From Physcia stellaris (taxonomy: Eukaryota; Ascomycota; Lecanoromycetes; Caliciales; Physciaceae): a stretch of 64,000 bases of DNA. This document shows, piece after piece, positions 11,514 to 23,460 of this stretch (positions within the stretch are counted from its first letter, which is position 1; every line of letters starts with the position of its first letter). The position numbers were made by a program, and so were the translations under genes. The notes beneath the pieces were generated by a model. The model worked only from the letters and a program-made list of their open reading frames with translations, had not been told where the DNA came from and did no database searches. The DNA is taken from assembly GCA_018902385.1 (NCBI GenBank), contig JABSSW010000012.1, forward strand, positions 765,124-829,123, written 5' to 3'.

Positions 11514-12523
11514 ATGCCGGATAGTGTGTATTTGGCTAAGCTGGCCGAGCAGGCCGAGCGCTATGAAGGTCAGTCGGCTGCGCTGCTGAAAGGCAACGTC
11601 ATACTGACTGCAAATCGTAGAGATGGTGGAGAACATGAAAGCCGTCGCTCGAGCAGATCAAGAGCTCTCCGTGGAAGAGCGCAATCTACTTTCTGTTGCC
11701 TACAAGAACGTCATTGGCGCTCGACGTGCCTCATGGAGAATCGTCACCTCAATCGAGCAAAAGGAGGAGTCAAAAGGCAATGAATCTCAAGTTGGCCTCA
11801 TCAAAGAATACCGTCAAAAGATCGAGGCAGAGCTAGCCAAAATCTGTGAGGATATTTTGGAGGTCCTCGACAAACACTTGATCCAGTCTGCCCAGAGTGG
11901 GGAGTCGAAGGTCTTCTACCACAAGATGTACGCTTCATTGAAATCACTTGTAGTAATTATGCTAATGCATTTTGTAGGAAGGGTGACTACCACCGCTATC
12001 TTGCTGAATTCGCGCTTGGTGATAAGCGCAAGGAATCCGCCGACAAGTCATTGGAGGCATACAAGGCAGCAACCGAGGTTGCGACTACCGATCTTGCACC
12101 CACTCACCCAATCCGTCTTGGTCTCGCTTTGAACTTTTCAGTCTTCTACTACGAGATTCTCAACTCTCCAGATCAAGCTTGCCATCTCGCCAAACAAGCC
12201 TTCGATGATGCTATCGCCGGTATGTTCCTCTTTACCACCCAAATCATTTTGATTATACTGACAAGCGCTACAGAGCTTGATACCTTGAGCGAAGAAAGCT
12301 ACAAAGATTCTACCTTGATAATGCAGCTTCTTCGTGACAATTTGGTACGTTTGACTGCAAGAGCTGTATATATCCACCGTTTCACTGACATCTGACATAG
12401 ACGCTCTGGACCTCGTCGGAAGCCGAACCTGCCGGTGGCGAGGGTGGAGCTGCGACTACGGAGAGCAAAGAGGCCGGCGATGCACCTCGTGAGAACCCGG
12501 AGCCGGAGAAGGCTGCCGAGTAG
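11514..12523 (+). CDS. BMH1: 14-3-3 protein
   Basis: Phosphoserine-binding dimeric adaptor of signalling, cell cycle and metabolism. Five exons: 11514-11568, 11621-11927, 11978-12219, 12274-12344, 12401-12523; 265 residues, the usual size. Seen: [20 protein letters not shown] (14-3-3 signature 1 region), the phosphate-pocket residues in [18 protein letters not shown] once the third exon is joined, and [20 protein letters not shown] (signature 2) across the last intron. The C-terminus is the acidic, Ala/Glu/Gly-rich variable tail. Intron positions give clean in-frame joins. Confidence in both identity and structure is high. Confidence 0.97.
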
Positions 12524-13777
12524 ATCTTTCCTATTTTCTTTTAGAGAAGCAATAACTGTTAAGCTTCTTCGCAAGGAAAATTAGAAATAGAGGACAGCAA
12601 TCGAGGTGTCGTGCAGTACTCGCTGTTTTCCGGTATTTTAGCTACGGCTCTTCTTCCAGCATGGCGATGGGGGATCCTCCAGCTGGTAGTGTATCTACCA
12701 AATGAACATGATGAAGACGTGACTACGCATACAACTTGCAACGCCTTCTTTGTCGAATTACAAGCACTTTTACTGATTGTCCTCTTTATCGAAAGGTTGA
12801 TACTCGACATTAGGTAGGCTGATGCTCCTCTTGGGAAATGCTATCCAAGCCCAAAGCTACAGCACCTATCTACTATCATAGCCCCTCGAATCATTGACCG
12901 CGATTAAGATGTTCGCGTTGCATTTGCTACAGCCTCCTCGCTTCCTCTATCATCGAGCGAAGGGCAGACGCAGTCAATGCTATATTTAAATACCACAAGC
13001 CAGGCCAGCCAGCATTCATTTACGTGCGGACATTGGATCGATGCCGCTGCAAATTTTAGACTTGCTCTCTAAAGTTCAACCACCGGGAACGAGTGGAGCA
13101 ACCTTACAAGAACATCCAGCAACCACATGCATTGAGAAATCAGAAAACTCTCTTTTAGAATTAGCGAAGCTATGAGGATCCCTAATTGTAAGTTCTCACT
13201 ATTGGGCCGAGATGACTCCCTATGTGCTGGTAGCAGGGTCCAATCTGAAAAAAATAGACCCGTATTTTCGACATGATTTGGCTATTCATGATATCAACTT
13301 TTGCGCGATACCGCACAAGAGTAAGCATTGGCTGTGCAGCAGGCCTTGTATGCTCGAAGCTTTGAGCGAGGAGTCCTGGGACAGATATCAGAAGAAGTGA
13401 GAGCACCAGCCTGTGATCATCATCATTCTTTACATCATAAGAGAGCGTGGCAGTCATGTGGTAAGAAAATAGTACGGGCAGGTTTCCTTGGGAGCATGAG
13501 TACGAATCATATTGCAGCATCAACGCAGCCTCATGCAGGTGTGGTGGGTAGGACTTCAAGCTCAGCCATCTGTTGCTCATCTCCTACATTTTTCTCGATC
13601 GTTTTCATGACTTCTTTTGTACAGTTTTCATCCCTATAAATAGTCACATGGTTTCAAACAACTTGCTGATGTGAACCGTGGTATTATTCTTTAACCTCCA
13701 TTGTGGGAAGTAATAGCTATTTTACTCGACCTCTATTTTGTCAAAATTTTCACAGACTCCCCCACTGCTTGTACACC
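12524..13777. other. Intergenic region, no gene seen
   Basis: 1.25 kb between 14-3-3 and the STAND gene. Several 60-130 codon open frames on both strands lack family resemblance and splice logic. The last 150 bp (13640-13777) contain the likely promoter of the STAND gene. Confidence 0.5.
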
Positions 13778-16492
13778 ATGGAAGCACTCGTTGCACTGGG
13801 AGCGGCAAGCAACGTAGTATCGTTTGTTGATTTCGCTAGCAGATTAGCTGCGCAAATCTCAGAGTACTCTGCAGCAGCAGCCGGCGCCCCTAAGAGAATT
13901 CAAGACCTTGAGGCGCGGTTAAACATAGTCATCCGGACACTCAACGGCCTTTCTGCCAAAGATATATTGATCCTAGATCAGGAGAAGCAGACGATATCAT
14001 TGTGTATCGATCAAGTCAAAGAATTAAGGGCTCTGCTTGACAAAGCCAAACTCAAACAACGGCCAAGCAGCGTAGCCAGTCCATCATGGGGTAGAAGGCA
14101 ACGCGATCGTATAGAGATGACCTGGAAAGCGCTAAAATCTCTCCGTGCTCAGGACAAAATACAGGAACTCCAAGAGTCACTGGAACGGCTTCTAAATCTG
14201 CTGAACTTGCAGATGAACGTCAACACCAGTATGGCGCTGGATAAAAGTAAAGAAGAGATCTTACAGAAGATTGAACAGCTTCAACTTTCCTCGAAAGGCT
14301 CGGAATATAATACATCAAACGGATCTAGCGTAAAGCAGTCGATACCTATACTACAGAATCCGAATTTCGTACCGCGAGCTGCCCTTACCGATGCGATTGA
14401 GCAGCGTTTTTCGACGGGCCAGCGAACTGTTGTCCTTTGCGGTTTAGGAGGTGCTGGAAAAACGCAGATTGCACTGGAATATGCATTCCGGAAAAGGGAA
14501 CAGTCGCCAGACACTTCAGTCTTCTGGGTCTATGCAAGCACTACCACAAACTTCGAAGAATCATACAAACGCATCGCCACTGTGTGTAACATACCTGGCC
14601 ATCAGGATCCGCAAGTCAATATCTTACAACTTGTTCGGGATTGGCTAGAGATCCACACAGATCACGAGTGGTTGATGGTGATCGATAATGTTGATATTGC
14701 GGATACCCTCTTCCATGAGCGAGTGAATGGGAGAACCCTGACCGAGTATATACCGCAGACGCAGCGAGGAAGCCTCCTATATACGTCTCGTAATCGCGAT
14801 GTTGCGGTGGATATCCTGCATGGTGGGGATCCTATACATGTAGGGCCTATGAGTCCAAATGAGGCCCACAAGCTACTCAGCACCGTTGAACCTTTGGAGA
14901 GTGAGGAAGCAGACATCTCCAGCTTATTACGAGAATTGGAATATATTCCATTGGCGATCACGCAGGCTGCAGCTTTCATGAGCAAAAGGCACAAGTCTGC
15001 CGGTCAGTACCTCGATCTATTTCGAGGAAGCGACTCTGCCAAAGCACAACTTCTAGCTCACGAATTCGTTGATCATGGTCGGGAAGCTAGATCGCGAGAG
15101 TCAGTCGCAAAGACTTGGATGATCTCCTTTGCTCACATTAGCGAGGTCAACCCCAGAGCCGCAGAGATGCTTTCCTTGATGAGTTGTTATGATCAGCAAA
15201 GCATTCCGCAATTACTTTTGAGATATGACAACGAGGATGGATTACAATTCGATGACGCAGTAGGACTGCTTCTCGCTTTCTCCTTGATTCGAGTGGCCAG
15301 TACGGGCACTACTTACAGCATGCATCGTTTGGTACAAATTGCGATGACTACGTGGCTATCAATGACTAGTGAATTGGCAAAAATCAAATACAACCTACGG
15401 GCACTTTCTATGGTCACTGTACATTATCCTGATTTTGCAGCTCTTTCACAAATCTCCCCAAAGGATCTGTTCGAAGCTGAAACAATACTTACTCACGCAG
15501 AAAGGGTTTTAGCCTATGCAATCTCAAAGCCTGAGAAACAGGATAGCTTAAATCGAGCACATTTGTCGTTTAAGATGGGAGTTTATTTTAACTTCCGTGG
15601 ACGTTGGAATGAAGCAGAACCGAGGTTAAAGGAAGCGTACACCTTGCGATCTGCGATACTTGGCCCGACTAATCCGCTCATGGTGCAGACTGGCCGCGAG
15701 CTTGGTTGGGTGTACTATAACACTTATGACTACGATTCATGTGAAAACCTTATACATCCAATATGGGAGAACATCGCAGAAGAGGTAGATAGAGAGGAGC
15801 AAGTAAGGGATATAATCAGAATACTCGTCCTCACTTTGATCAAGAAGAAAGAGTACCACCTTGCTGAGTCACTAATCAAGCAATCAATCTCCAAACTCCA
15901 AGATTCTACACAAATGTCAAATGCGTGGCTTACATGTCACTATCTACTAGGTCGGCTTTATAGGTATCAGGGCAATGGTGCAGAAGCCAAGCGGTTATAC
16001 TACCTGGCTTTACATGATTGTGGACTCGAAACTACACAGCTCAATGTGCGGGACGTTATTTCATGTATACAACGCAATGAAGAGGTGACGCTTAGACTGG
16101 TTGTAGATACTTTGGGCGATTTAGCAGATCTGCTGGAAGAAGAGGGTCGGTTAGAGGAAGCGGAGTCAATGTTTCAAATCTTGGTAGATGTATGTGAAGA
16201 AGTATATGGGGCAATGGGTATTTTCACAATAAACTCTGTATTCAATTTAGCCCAGAGTCAAGAGGAATTGAAGAAGTATGAGAGCGCGGGCTTGATGTAC
16301 CAGAGAGCATACACAGACAGCGAAACGTTGTATGGTCCTTCACATTCCCTTACTTTGGAGTACAAGCAAGACTTTGAAGATTTCGAGGCTAGGATGGAAC
16401 AGAGGAGGCAAGACTCTGACATCGAAGCCGATGCTGAGCAAAATACCCAGCCAACGTCCTCGCAGGCATCGGACACAAGCACAATTATCTAG
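13778..16492 (+). CDS. STAND/NLR protein: SesA/HeLo-like, NB-ARC, TPR
   Basis: Single-exon gene of 904 residues. The upstream in-frame GTG at 13703 is not a likely start; ATG 13778 begins MEALVALGAASNVVSFVDFA, the hydrophobic opening typical of SesA/HeLo-like N-terminal domains of fungal STAND proteins. Residues 30-190 are helical/coiled coil. NB-ARC: P-loop GLGGAGKT at 222-229, kinase-2 WLMVIDNVD at 298-306, a GSLLYTSRNRD sensor block, a GxP-like YIPLAITQAA motif, and MHRLVQ at about 515. The C-terminal 300 residues carry degenerate tetratricopeptide repeats (for example RWNEAEPRLKEAYTLRSAIL) and end in a Ser/Thr/Gln tail. Such proteins are fungal NLRs that oligomerise on ligand binding and can trigger cell death. 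Ligand unknown. The het-C gene is 1.5 kb downstream on the opposite strand. Confidence 0.93.
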   Translation: MEALVALGAASNVVSFVDFASRLAAQISEYSAAAAGAPKRIQDLEARLNIVIRTLNGLSAKDILILDQEKQTISLCIDQVKELRALLDKAKLKQRPSSVASPSWGRRQRDRIEMTWKALKSLRAQDKIQELQESLERLLNLLNLQMNVNTSMALDKSKEEILQKIEQLQLSSKGSEYNTSNGSSVKQSIPILQNPNFVPRAALTDAIEQRFSTGQRTVVLCGLGGAGKTQIALEYAFRKREQSPDTSVFWVYASTTTNFEESYKRIATVCNIPGHQDPQVNILQLVRDWLEIHTDHEWLMVIDNVDIADTLFHERVNGRTLTEYIPQTQRGSLLYTSRNRDVAVDILHGGDPIHVGPMSPNEAHKLLSTVEPLESEEADISSLLRELEYIPLAITQAAAFMSKRHKSAGQYLDLFRGSDSAKAQLLAHEFVDHGREARSRESVAKTWMISFAHISEVNPRAAEMLSLMSCYDQQSIPQLLLRYDNEDGLQFDDAVGLLLAFSLIRVASTGTTYSMHRLVQIAMTTWLSMTSELAKIKYNLRALSMVTVHYPDFAALSQISPKDLFEAETILTHAERVLAYAISKPEKQDSLNRAHLSFKMGVYFNFRGRWNEAEPRLKEAYTLRSAILGPTNPLMVQTGRELGWVYYNTYDYDSCENLIHPIWENIAEEVDREEQVRDIIRILVLTLIKKKEYHLAESLIKQSISKLQDSTQMSNAWLTCHYLLGRLYRYQGNGAEAKRLYYLALHDCGLETTQLNVRDVISCIQRNEEVTLRLVVDTLGDLADLLEEEGRLEEAESMFQILVDVCEEVYGAMGIFTINSVFNLAQSQEELKKYESAGLMYQRAYTDSETLYGPSHSLTLEYKQDFEDFEARMEQRRQDSDIEADAEQNTQPTSSQASDTSTII

Positions 16493-18026
16493 AGCAGACA
16501 TCAATATACTGCTTCGATGAGCCATCCATTTCTCAAAACTCTCAACCCAATCGACCCAGCAGACTTGTAGCGTCCAAATCCGTCCACTTGCTGCAAACAA
16601 TCTTGAGCTGGAAAAAAGCCACCAAATTGCAGAAGACGTCGGGGGTGCATCTGGAGGGCATGGGGCCATGATTACCGAGACTGCTTTCTCTAGCTTGCGA
16701 GTCGCCAGAGGGCATGGGCTGGTGCTTGATCCTCGGTGTCCATGATGGAAAAGTGGAAGTAGTACCCCTGACGAATGGAGGACGACACTATTATAGCTGC
16801 TGAATGAGCCTCTCATAGCAGCTGCATGGACGGCACTGGTCGAGCTAGCATCCTCCCACCGGCTGTCAAATCAAGCCGACGTCTTTAGCTTGGCTTTGCT
16901 TTGCGTCGCTGCCAGCATCAGGGGAGAGAAGAACAACCGACAACAACGGCTGCATCGCAGCAAAATCACCCCAAAGAAAATCGAATGCTGATTTCATCCA
17001 TATATCACCGCTCACATCATATACAAAAGTCGATCCAAGAGAGAACGGACATACAATATCCCGACTGCGGAAAGAATATTGCGTCCGAAGGTCCTTTCAT
17101 ATCATTGATTTTGGTATTGAATTTTGATGACGGGCAATCTCGCTGCGATCCAACGAATCCTTCACGTCTTTACTCAACGCTCATTCGTATCAAGGCCAAA
17201 CGAACAAAGACAGACGTACGAGCATAACACACCAAAGAGACTACATCTACCAAGTAAGGAAAAGTCGAAGCCCTGACCGAGGAACCAACGAGAGAATCGG
17301 AAATCCAGGCCCATACGTCAAGACCACAAGCAAGAATCTCTCATGATTTTCTACACTCATCCCACACGATCTCTAACAAAAGCACAACATCCCTCTCTCA
17401 GGTAGCGCTATACCCCAGAGCAAGTTCCGATGAAAATGCTGGCTCATTTGCACGGATGTCAACTCCTCCAGTTGCACCTCCCATGAGTATTCGAAATGGA
17501 ATACTCGCTGATCCGCTACTCTCTCTGTTATCCCAGATCTCATCCCGTCGTTTCGACAGCTAAGGGCGGGTACCTGAAAACCTTGTCTGGTAGTTTCTGG
17601 TATGCCTAGTCTTTGCAAGGTGGGAAGCGAAAGCGTCATGTCTCTAGATGTGGGTTGGATAAGTGGATCAAGAATGAGATTTCTGCTTTGCTTTCCGGGT
17701 GAATTGCTTTCGGGGTTGTTTAGCTCTGGCTGTTTGGCTGCTTTGGATATGCCGAAAGGAGTGTTTCGGCATCTTGAGTTTTTCGCGAGTATGGACTTTT
17801 TTTCTCTTTCTTTCTTTCTTTGTATGATTTGTATGAGAAGGGAATCTACGGCAAAGATCACGCAGACTTCGGAGAATTTAAATGCAGACGAGCAGAGTAT
17901 TCATGTAAGGAGAGATCTCCTTTCCTTGAACCGAGATACCGTTCTACATGCGAGGAGGCTAATCCAGACTTTGATCAACAGTTACATGCACTTTGCATAC
18001 TCGGACTCTTCATGCCAAGAGGTCAT
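16493..18026. other. Intergenic region between two convergent genes
   Basis: 1.5 kb between the 3' ends of the STAND gene and het-C. It carries a CT-rich run (CTTTCTTTCTTTC around 17806-17820). Open frames on both strands lack recognisable domains. I see no RNA gene. Confidence 0.5.
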
Positions 18027-21000
18027 CTAATAGCCATCGCCATATCCGCGACGTTCTTGATAATCCCCACCCTGACCATATCCGCTGTCCCCTTGATCGT
18101 AGCTCCTCTCTTCATATTCCCGGCTCTCTTCCTCACGTTCTCCTCCGAACCGCTCCTCTCTGGCGTACTCTGACCGTTCACTGAATTGTTCCCGTTCGCT
18201 GGACTCTTCTTCGCCTCCAAACCCGCCTGGCATTCCACCGTATCCTCCGCTGCCGCCGTAAGCGGGTCGTTCGGATTCATCACGGTTTCCGCCACCGTAG
18301 CCACCACCTGATTGGTATTCAGAACGCTGCTCCTGGAAGCGGTTTTCACCACCATAGCCTTGAGACCCGTAGCCACCTGAGCCAAATTCCTGCCTTGACT
18401 CTCCATAACCTTGGGATGCGTAACCGCCTGAGCCGTACTCCTGCCTCGACTCCCCGTAGCCCTGCTGTTCGCCGTAACCGCCAGACTGACGACCATATTT
18501 CTTGCTTTCGTCATTATCTGAGTCAGAGTCATGTTTCTTGTGGTGTTTCTTCTTCTTCTTCTTCGAACTGTCCGAGTCCGAGTCCGAATCTTTCCGAGAG
18601 CCACCGCGGCCTTGGTATTCATCCACATTGGAGTACATCTCTCCCCTGGAATCTCTACCTTCTCGACGAACTTGAGACTGCCATCGGTCTTCGGTCTCAT
18701 ATCGAGTCTCGGTAGTCTGTTCGAAACCGCCTCCATAAGTAGGCCGAGACTCGCGAATTACCTGCTCACCGTAGCCAGTGCGACCCGATTCTTCTTGCTG
18801 GTAACGCTGGTATTCCTGGCGTTGACCGCCCCCAGGGAACGATGTCTGGCTGTATTCTGCCTGCCCATAAGCCGACCGTCCGCCGCCTTGCTGCGGGTTG
18901 TAGCCGGTCTCAGTGACCGATTGGGTGTAGGACCCATCTTCTTCGAATCTCTGGCTTTGATACGTTTTCTTTTTGGACTCTGAGCCGCCGAAAGCACCTC
19001 CCAGAAGATCCCCGCCAATGCCACCAACGAGGCCCCCTAGTATGCCTCCAACTGCGCCACCACCGACCGCCTCGCCAGCCAATTTGCCGAGCCCTGATGA
19101 GTCTCCACCACTGCTGTGACCGCCACCGCCGGTGTAACCAGCGTCATATTGCGATTCGCCAGCCAGAGCGGATGAGATATCTCCCAGGATAGCACCCCCA
19201 GCCAAGCCACCAATGGCTCCGGAGCTACTTGCAGTCTTTGATGTCGGCATACCGAGGGGCTTGCCGCAACCGTGTCCTGTGTCGTGGACACCCTCTTTAT
19301 GATTTCGCCCTTGCTCGACACCATCGCGGCTCAGTTGATCTCGGAGAACTTCGCGTTCCTGCTCGTCTTTGGAGCCCCACCATTGTTGTACTACACCGAA
19401 CATTAGTCGTCGACCGTCCACTGCACCATCTTGACCAAAGTCACGAAGATTTGGGTGATGGAAGATCCCGTTGATGATTCTTGTTAGTGTTCGGTCTACA
19501 TCGATACGTTCGTCGTCCCAGCAGGCTATGAGTTGTGGGACGACCCATTTCAGAACCTGGCTTGCAACTTTGCCGGCTGGCTCGTTAAGCACATTAGAGA
19601 AATGATCCTTGGACAGCATGGAGTGTGTTGGATCTGAAGAGTAATCATCATGGAACACAATCAGCTGCTTATCCTTGCTGCTTTGGATTATTTCGGATGA
19701 GCCTGTGTTCAACTCGGCTTTAACTTGATTGATCACAGGTAGAACAAACGGCGCTATCAAACTAAAGACAAACATGTTCAATTGGTCTACGAAGAATCAG
19801 CGAGTTCACTTTCCAGACAATGGTCTACTTACCTTGCAATTGCTCAATCAAAGCGGGCAATACCGGTATCTTCTCAATCGCCTCGGTAATTGATTGCATC
19901 ATCTCGTCATGCCACTCGAGGATAGGATTGATTTCGTTACATATCTCTTCAACTTCCCTGGTAAAGGCCTCGGGCTCTCTGGGGCTTATATGAGTGTGTT
20001 GCATCTGAGCAGCTTGGGCATTGGCCTGGAGCTCGTTGGCTTTGCCAGCTTGATCATTGTCGCCGAATAGTCCACTAGGGACCTGTTTCAAGAGGTCTTG
20101 TAGAACACTCTGATCACCCTGATTCTGGGATGACTGAACAGTGTCTTCGAGCTGTTGGATCTCAGATTGGGTAGCTTTATCGGAAACCTCGCCCATGACA
20201 CTGTGAAGGAAATCGACGCCTCCAAATGTGCCGGTGATGATGGGATAAACAGCCCGACCGGTTTCTGGGAGTTGTATCTGCGTCCGGCGTCCAACATGTG
20301 GGAACACCGACCTTTCACCGAGTTCGATAAGAACAAGTTCGGTGTAATTTGAGTGCGCCGAAAAGTCCTCCAGACAATGACATCCAGTCCCTAACAGCCG
20401 CAACGCTTCGTAAAGCTCCGCCTTATTGCGGCTACGCGCATACTGTCTCCCTAATTGGATGCTTCGACTGAATAAATTGCGGACCAGGCCTGCAGATGTG
20501 GCGATGTACATATTTTCTGTAGCGATATAATTCTTCAGGCCTGTCTGTGGATTTATTGCAAGCTCTCGGCGTTCGTCCACCGGACCTCGAAGTCTCCTGT
20601 CGTATTGACGAGCATCTTCATTATCCGCGTAGTCTTTGGGGTTGTCAATGTGCTCTTCTGGTCTGTAGCAGCCTAGGCGATCGAAGGTGACCTCGAATTC
20701 CTTAGTGCCATAGCCAAAACTCATGAACCCCAAGACCTTCAGCAGGAGGACTATGGCCGCAGCACTAACGTATTTAACAGTGCCTACGTCGACAGCTTGA
20801 CTGTAGTCACGCAACCAATTGCCAAAGTAGACGCGCTTGACGTCAAGCTTGCCGAATTTCTTGCCCCCAGCAGCTCGGGACATGAGTATGTTGAGGAGGG
20901 TATCTTCGATGTCGCCATGACGCCAATTTTGGCCCTCAATTTTAGCTAGTGAAGCTGTTGTCCACATTAGACTCCGGGCAACATAAAGTTCTGTTCCAAT

Positions 21001-21115
21001 GCAAGAAAGGCTCACCGATATTTCCAGCCCCAAAAGCGAATGCCGGCGAGCAGAGGAATACTAGAGCAACTCCGCATGATAGCAGGAAGGAGGAGGAAAG
21101 TTTGAGAGACGGCAT
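18027..21115 (-). CDS. het-C: Het-C family protein
   Basis: Homologue of the Neurospora heterokaryon incompatibility protein HET-C (Het-C family). Three exons on the minus strand: 21115-21016, 20954-19833, 19786-18027; 993 residues. Residues 1-28 form a signal peptide (LLSCGVALVFLCSPAFAFGA). The conserved core starts with KIEGQNWRHGDIEDTLL and includes FGNWLRDYSQAVDVG, GCHCLEDFSAHSNYTE and VFPHVG. From about residue 650 the protein becomes a Gly/Tyr/Ser/Glu-rich repeat tail with many GGYGSQGYGE-like units, as in Neurospora HET-C. The polymorphic specificity segment lies in the middle of the core in Neurospora. The role in this species, allorecognition or a more basic secretory role, cannot be read from sequence. 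Confidence 0.95.
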
Positions 21116-21459
21116 CCTAATGGTAGCCCGTCGGTTATGGATTGCAGGTAACAGAATGTAGGAAGGAAGGTTTATGCAGGTGGTCTTCGTTTTAGAGCGC
21201 CGAGGGATGAAGTCCGGAGCCCCACGTTTAACGGCTCGACGGGAGAGCCCCTGGCAGATTAGGGCTGTATACCCCACCGATAACTACCCGTAACAGTGCT
21301 TATCGCGAGGTTACCCTAGCGATGTCCCCAAAATTTTCATTTTTAGAGTAGGTCGATAGTAAAACACAAACGCTTAGCTCACCATCAACTTCAGCTTGAG
21401 CTGTCTGAGTAACAGCCATTTCTACTACCTCCGATCTTGATTTCACAGGGTTCTCAATC
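21116..21459. promoter_or_regulatory. Divergent promoter het-C / argininosuccinate synthase
   Basis: 344 bp separate the two start codons. A TTTAGAGTAGG stretch near 21340 and A/T-rich tracts are present. TGACT-like sites expected for general amino-acid control (GCN4/CPC1) should be sought here; I did not find a convincing one by eye. Confidence 0.4.
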
Positions 21460-22963
21460 ATGAAGGGCAGGGTTTGTCTAGCATATTCCGGTTAGCTGCG
21501 TTCGAAAAGAAATTCTAGAGACAAAATTCATTGACGGCGCCCAGGTGGTCTTGATACCAGCTGCATCTTGCGCTGGCTTCTCGAAGAAGACTATGAAGTC
21601 GTCTGCTTCCTTGCCGATGTCGGCCAGGAGGAAGACTGGGACCAGGTCCGTTCCAAAGCGAAGAAGATTGGTGCATCAAAGATGATCATCATAGACCTAC
21701 GACGCGAATTCGTTGAGCAGCTTTGCTTCCGTGCTATTCAATGCAATGCGCAATATGAAGGCAGATACTTGCTTGGGACAAGCTTGGCTCGCCCCGTCAT
21801 TGCTCGCGCGCAAATGCGCGTAGCTCAAGAAGAGAAGTGTGATTTCGTGAGTCACGGATGTACTGGAAAGGGAAATGATGGCATTCGCTTTGAACTGGCG
21901 TTCCTTGCGATTGATCCAAAGATTCAAGTCATTGCTCCTTGGAGGATACCGAAATTCTTTAACCGGTTCCAAGGTCGCAATGACTTGCTTGACTACGCCG
22001 CTGCCACGGCGATCCCGGTGACATCTACCAAAGCTAAGCCGTACAGCATGGATGACAACATAGCTCATTGCAGCTACGAGGCTGGTATGCTTGAAGACCC
22101 AGCTCTCCCACCACCAAAAGATATGTGGACTCGAACCAATGACCCTCGGACCGCGCCTGACGAGCCTGTTGATATTGGTCTTGTCTTCAAGAATGGGCTA
22201 CCAGTCGAGCTCCATGTTGGTGACAAGAAATATACAGATAGCCTTGAGCTCTTTATGACCCTGAACGAGATTGGTAAAGTAGCTGGCATTGGGAGAATCG
22301 ACATAGTGGAAAACCGCTTTATCGGACTGAAGAGCCGGGGTTGCTACGACTCACCTGCAATGACTATCCTCAGACTTGCACATCTGGACGCCGAATCACT
22401 CGTCATGGACGGCAAAGTCCGTTCTCTTCGCGACCAGTTTGTCACACACCACTGGTCCGAACTTCTCTACAACGGCCTATATTTCTCCCCCGAGCGAGAA
22501 TTTATCGAGAATTCTCTGGTCTTCAGTCAGAGACGTGTGGTATGTAATTGTAAATTTCAAAAATGTGTCATCAAGGACATGTGCAACATGCTTGCTACTT
22601 CACTGTAGGTTGCTAACTGTTTCTCTGGTCTAGAATGCCGAAGTACGACTCACCTGCTACAAAGGATCCGTGTCTATTTTAGGCAGGAGTTCGGAGACTG
22701 AGAACCTCTACTCCTCGGAAGAAGCCTCCATGGATTCCCTCGTTGATTTCAGTCCAGTGGATACCAGTCAGTCTCGGAGCTCCTTTTTTATCCCCTCGAC
22801 TGCTACTCCTTTGTCAATTCCCTGCACTTTGGTCGCTGGGATAGCAAGCGGTCTGCTGACTAATGTGTGTTGTGTAGCTGGTTTTATCAACGTAAACGCC
22901 ATTCGATTGAAGAAATACGGGATGCAGAAAGTCGAGGAAGGACAGAGTCTGAGCAAAGCATGA
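21460..22963 (+). CDS. ARG1: Argininosuccinate synthase
   Basis: Joins citrulline and aspartate using ATP to make argininosuccinate, the penultimate step of arginine synthesis, cytosolic. Four exons: 21460-21490, 21545-22539, 22634-22766, 22878-22963; 414 residues, the usual length. The first intron splits the ATP-binding AYSGGLDTS motif exactly in the first Gly codon of SGG. Also seen: GTSLARPVIA, the HGCTGKGND aspartate/ATP loop and the GRIDIVENRFIGLKSRGCY block. The end is GFINVNAIRLKKYGMQK. All joins are in frame. Expected regulation is general amino-acid control; divergent from het-C. Confidence 0.97.
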
Positions 22964-23402
22964 AATGCGGCTACTCACTTGGGATCGGGTAAGCTTTGAT
23001 GTGGAATGATTACTATGAGCAAGCGTCAGACGTCTAGCCAGGTCCACAAAAGGGCCATCATCGTTTTAGCTGTGCTGCTGTTTTCATGGTATGTCCGTAT
23101 CACCTGCTGCGTGTATCGTTTCCCCATATCAAACGCTCTAGATGACTAAAATCGGAACAGATACCCATCACCTTAAGAAGCGTGTCATTTAGCCATCATC
23201 ATGAATAGAACTCCGAATTAATGTCCAACTTGAACAATCATGCCTCCTGTGTAGCCTCAGAGATTTGATGGTAGTGAATCAATCTCGCATGCTCTAGGCT
23301 GCTAGGCATGACTCCATTGGCATCTAAATCCGAATGCCTGTAACACGGAGATGCTGAAAGAACGGTAAATTCGAGGTTCATATTTCAACCTGTCGAAAGT
23401 AG

Positions 23403-23460
23403 ACAAATTCCCAGATTGGGAGCACGGATTTACAACTTCCTGATTGGGAGCATGGATTTG
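23403..23460. repeat. 29-bp tandem repeat, two copies
   Basis: Copy 1 spans 23403-23431 and copy 2 23432-23460. Both share the core GATTGGGAGCA(C/T)GGATTT with a few mismatches in the first half. A third, partial form (ATTCCCAAACTTGGG) follows near 23490. Confidence 0.8.

Noticed and set aside
18023-18736. 237-codon alternative-frame ORF in the het-C tail
   Set aside because: Arises from the Gly/Tyr/Arg-rich repeat codons; the Het-C frame explains the region.
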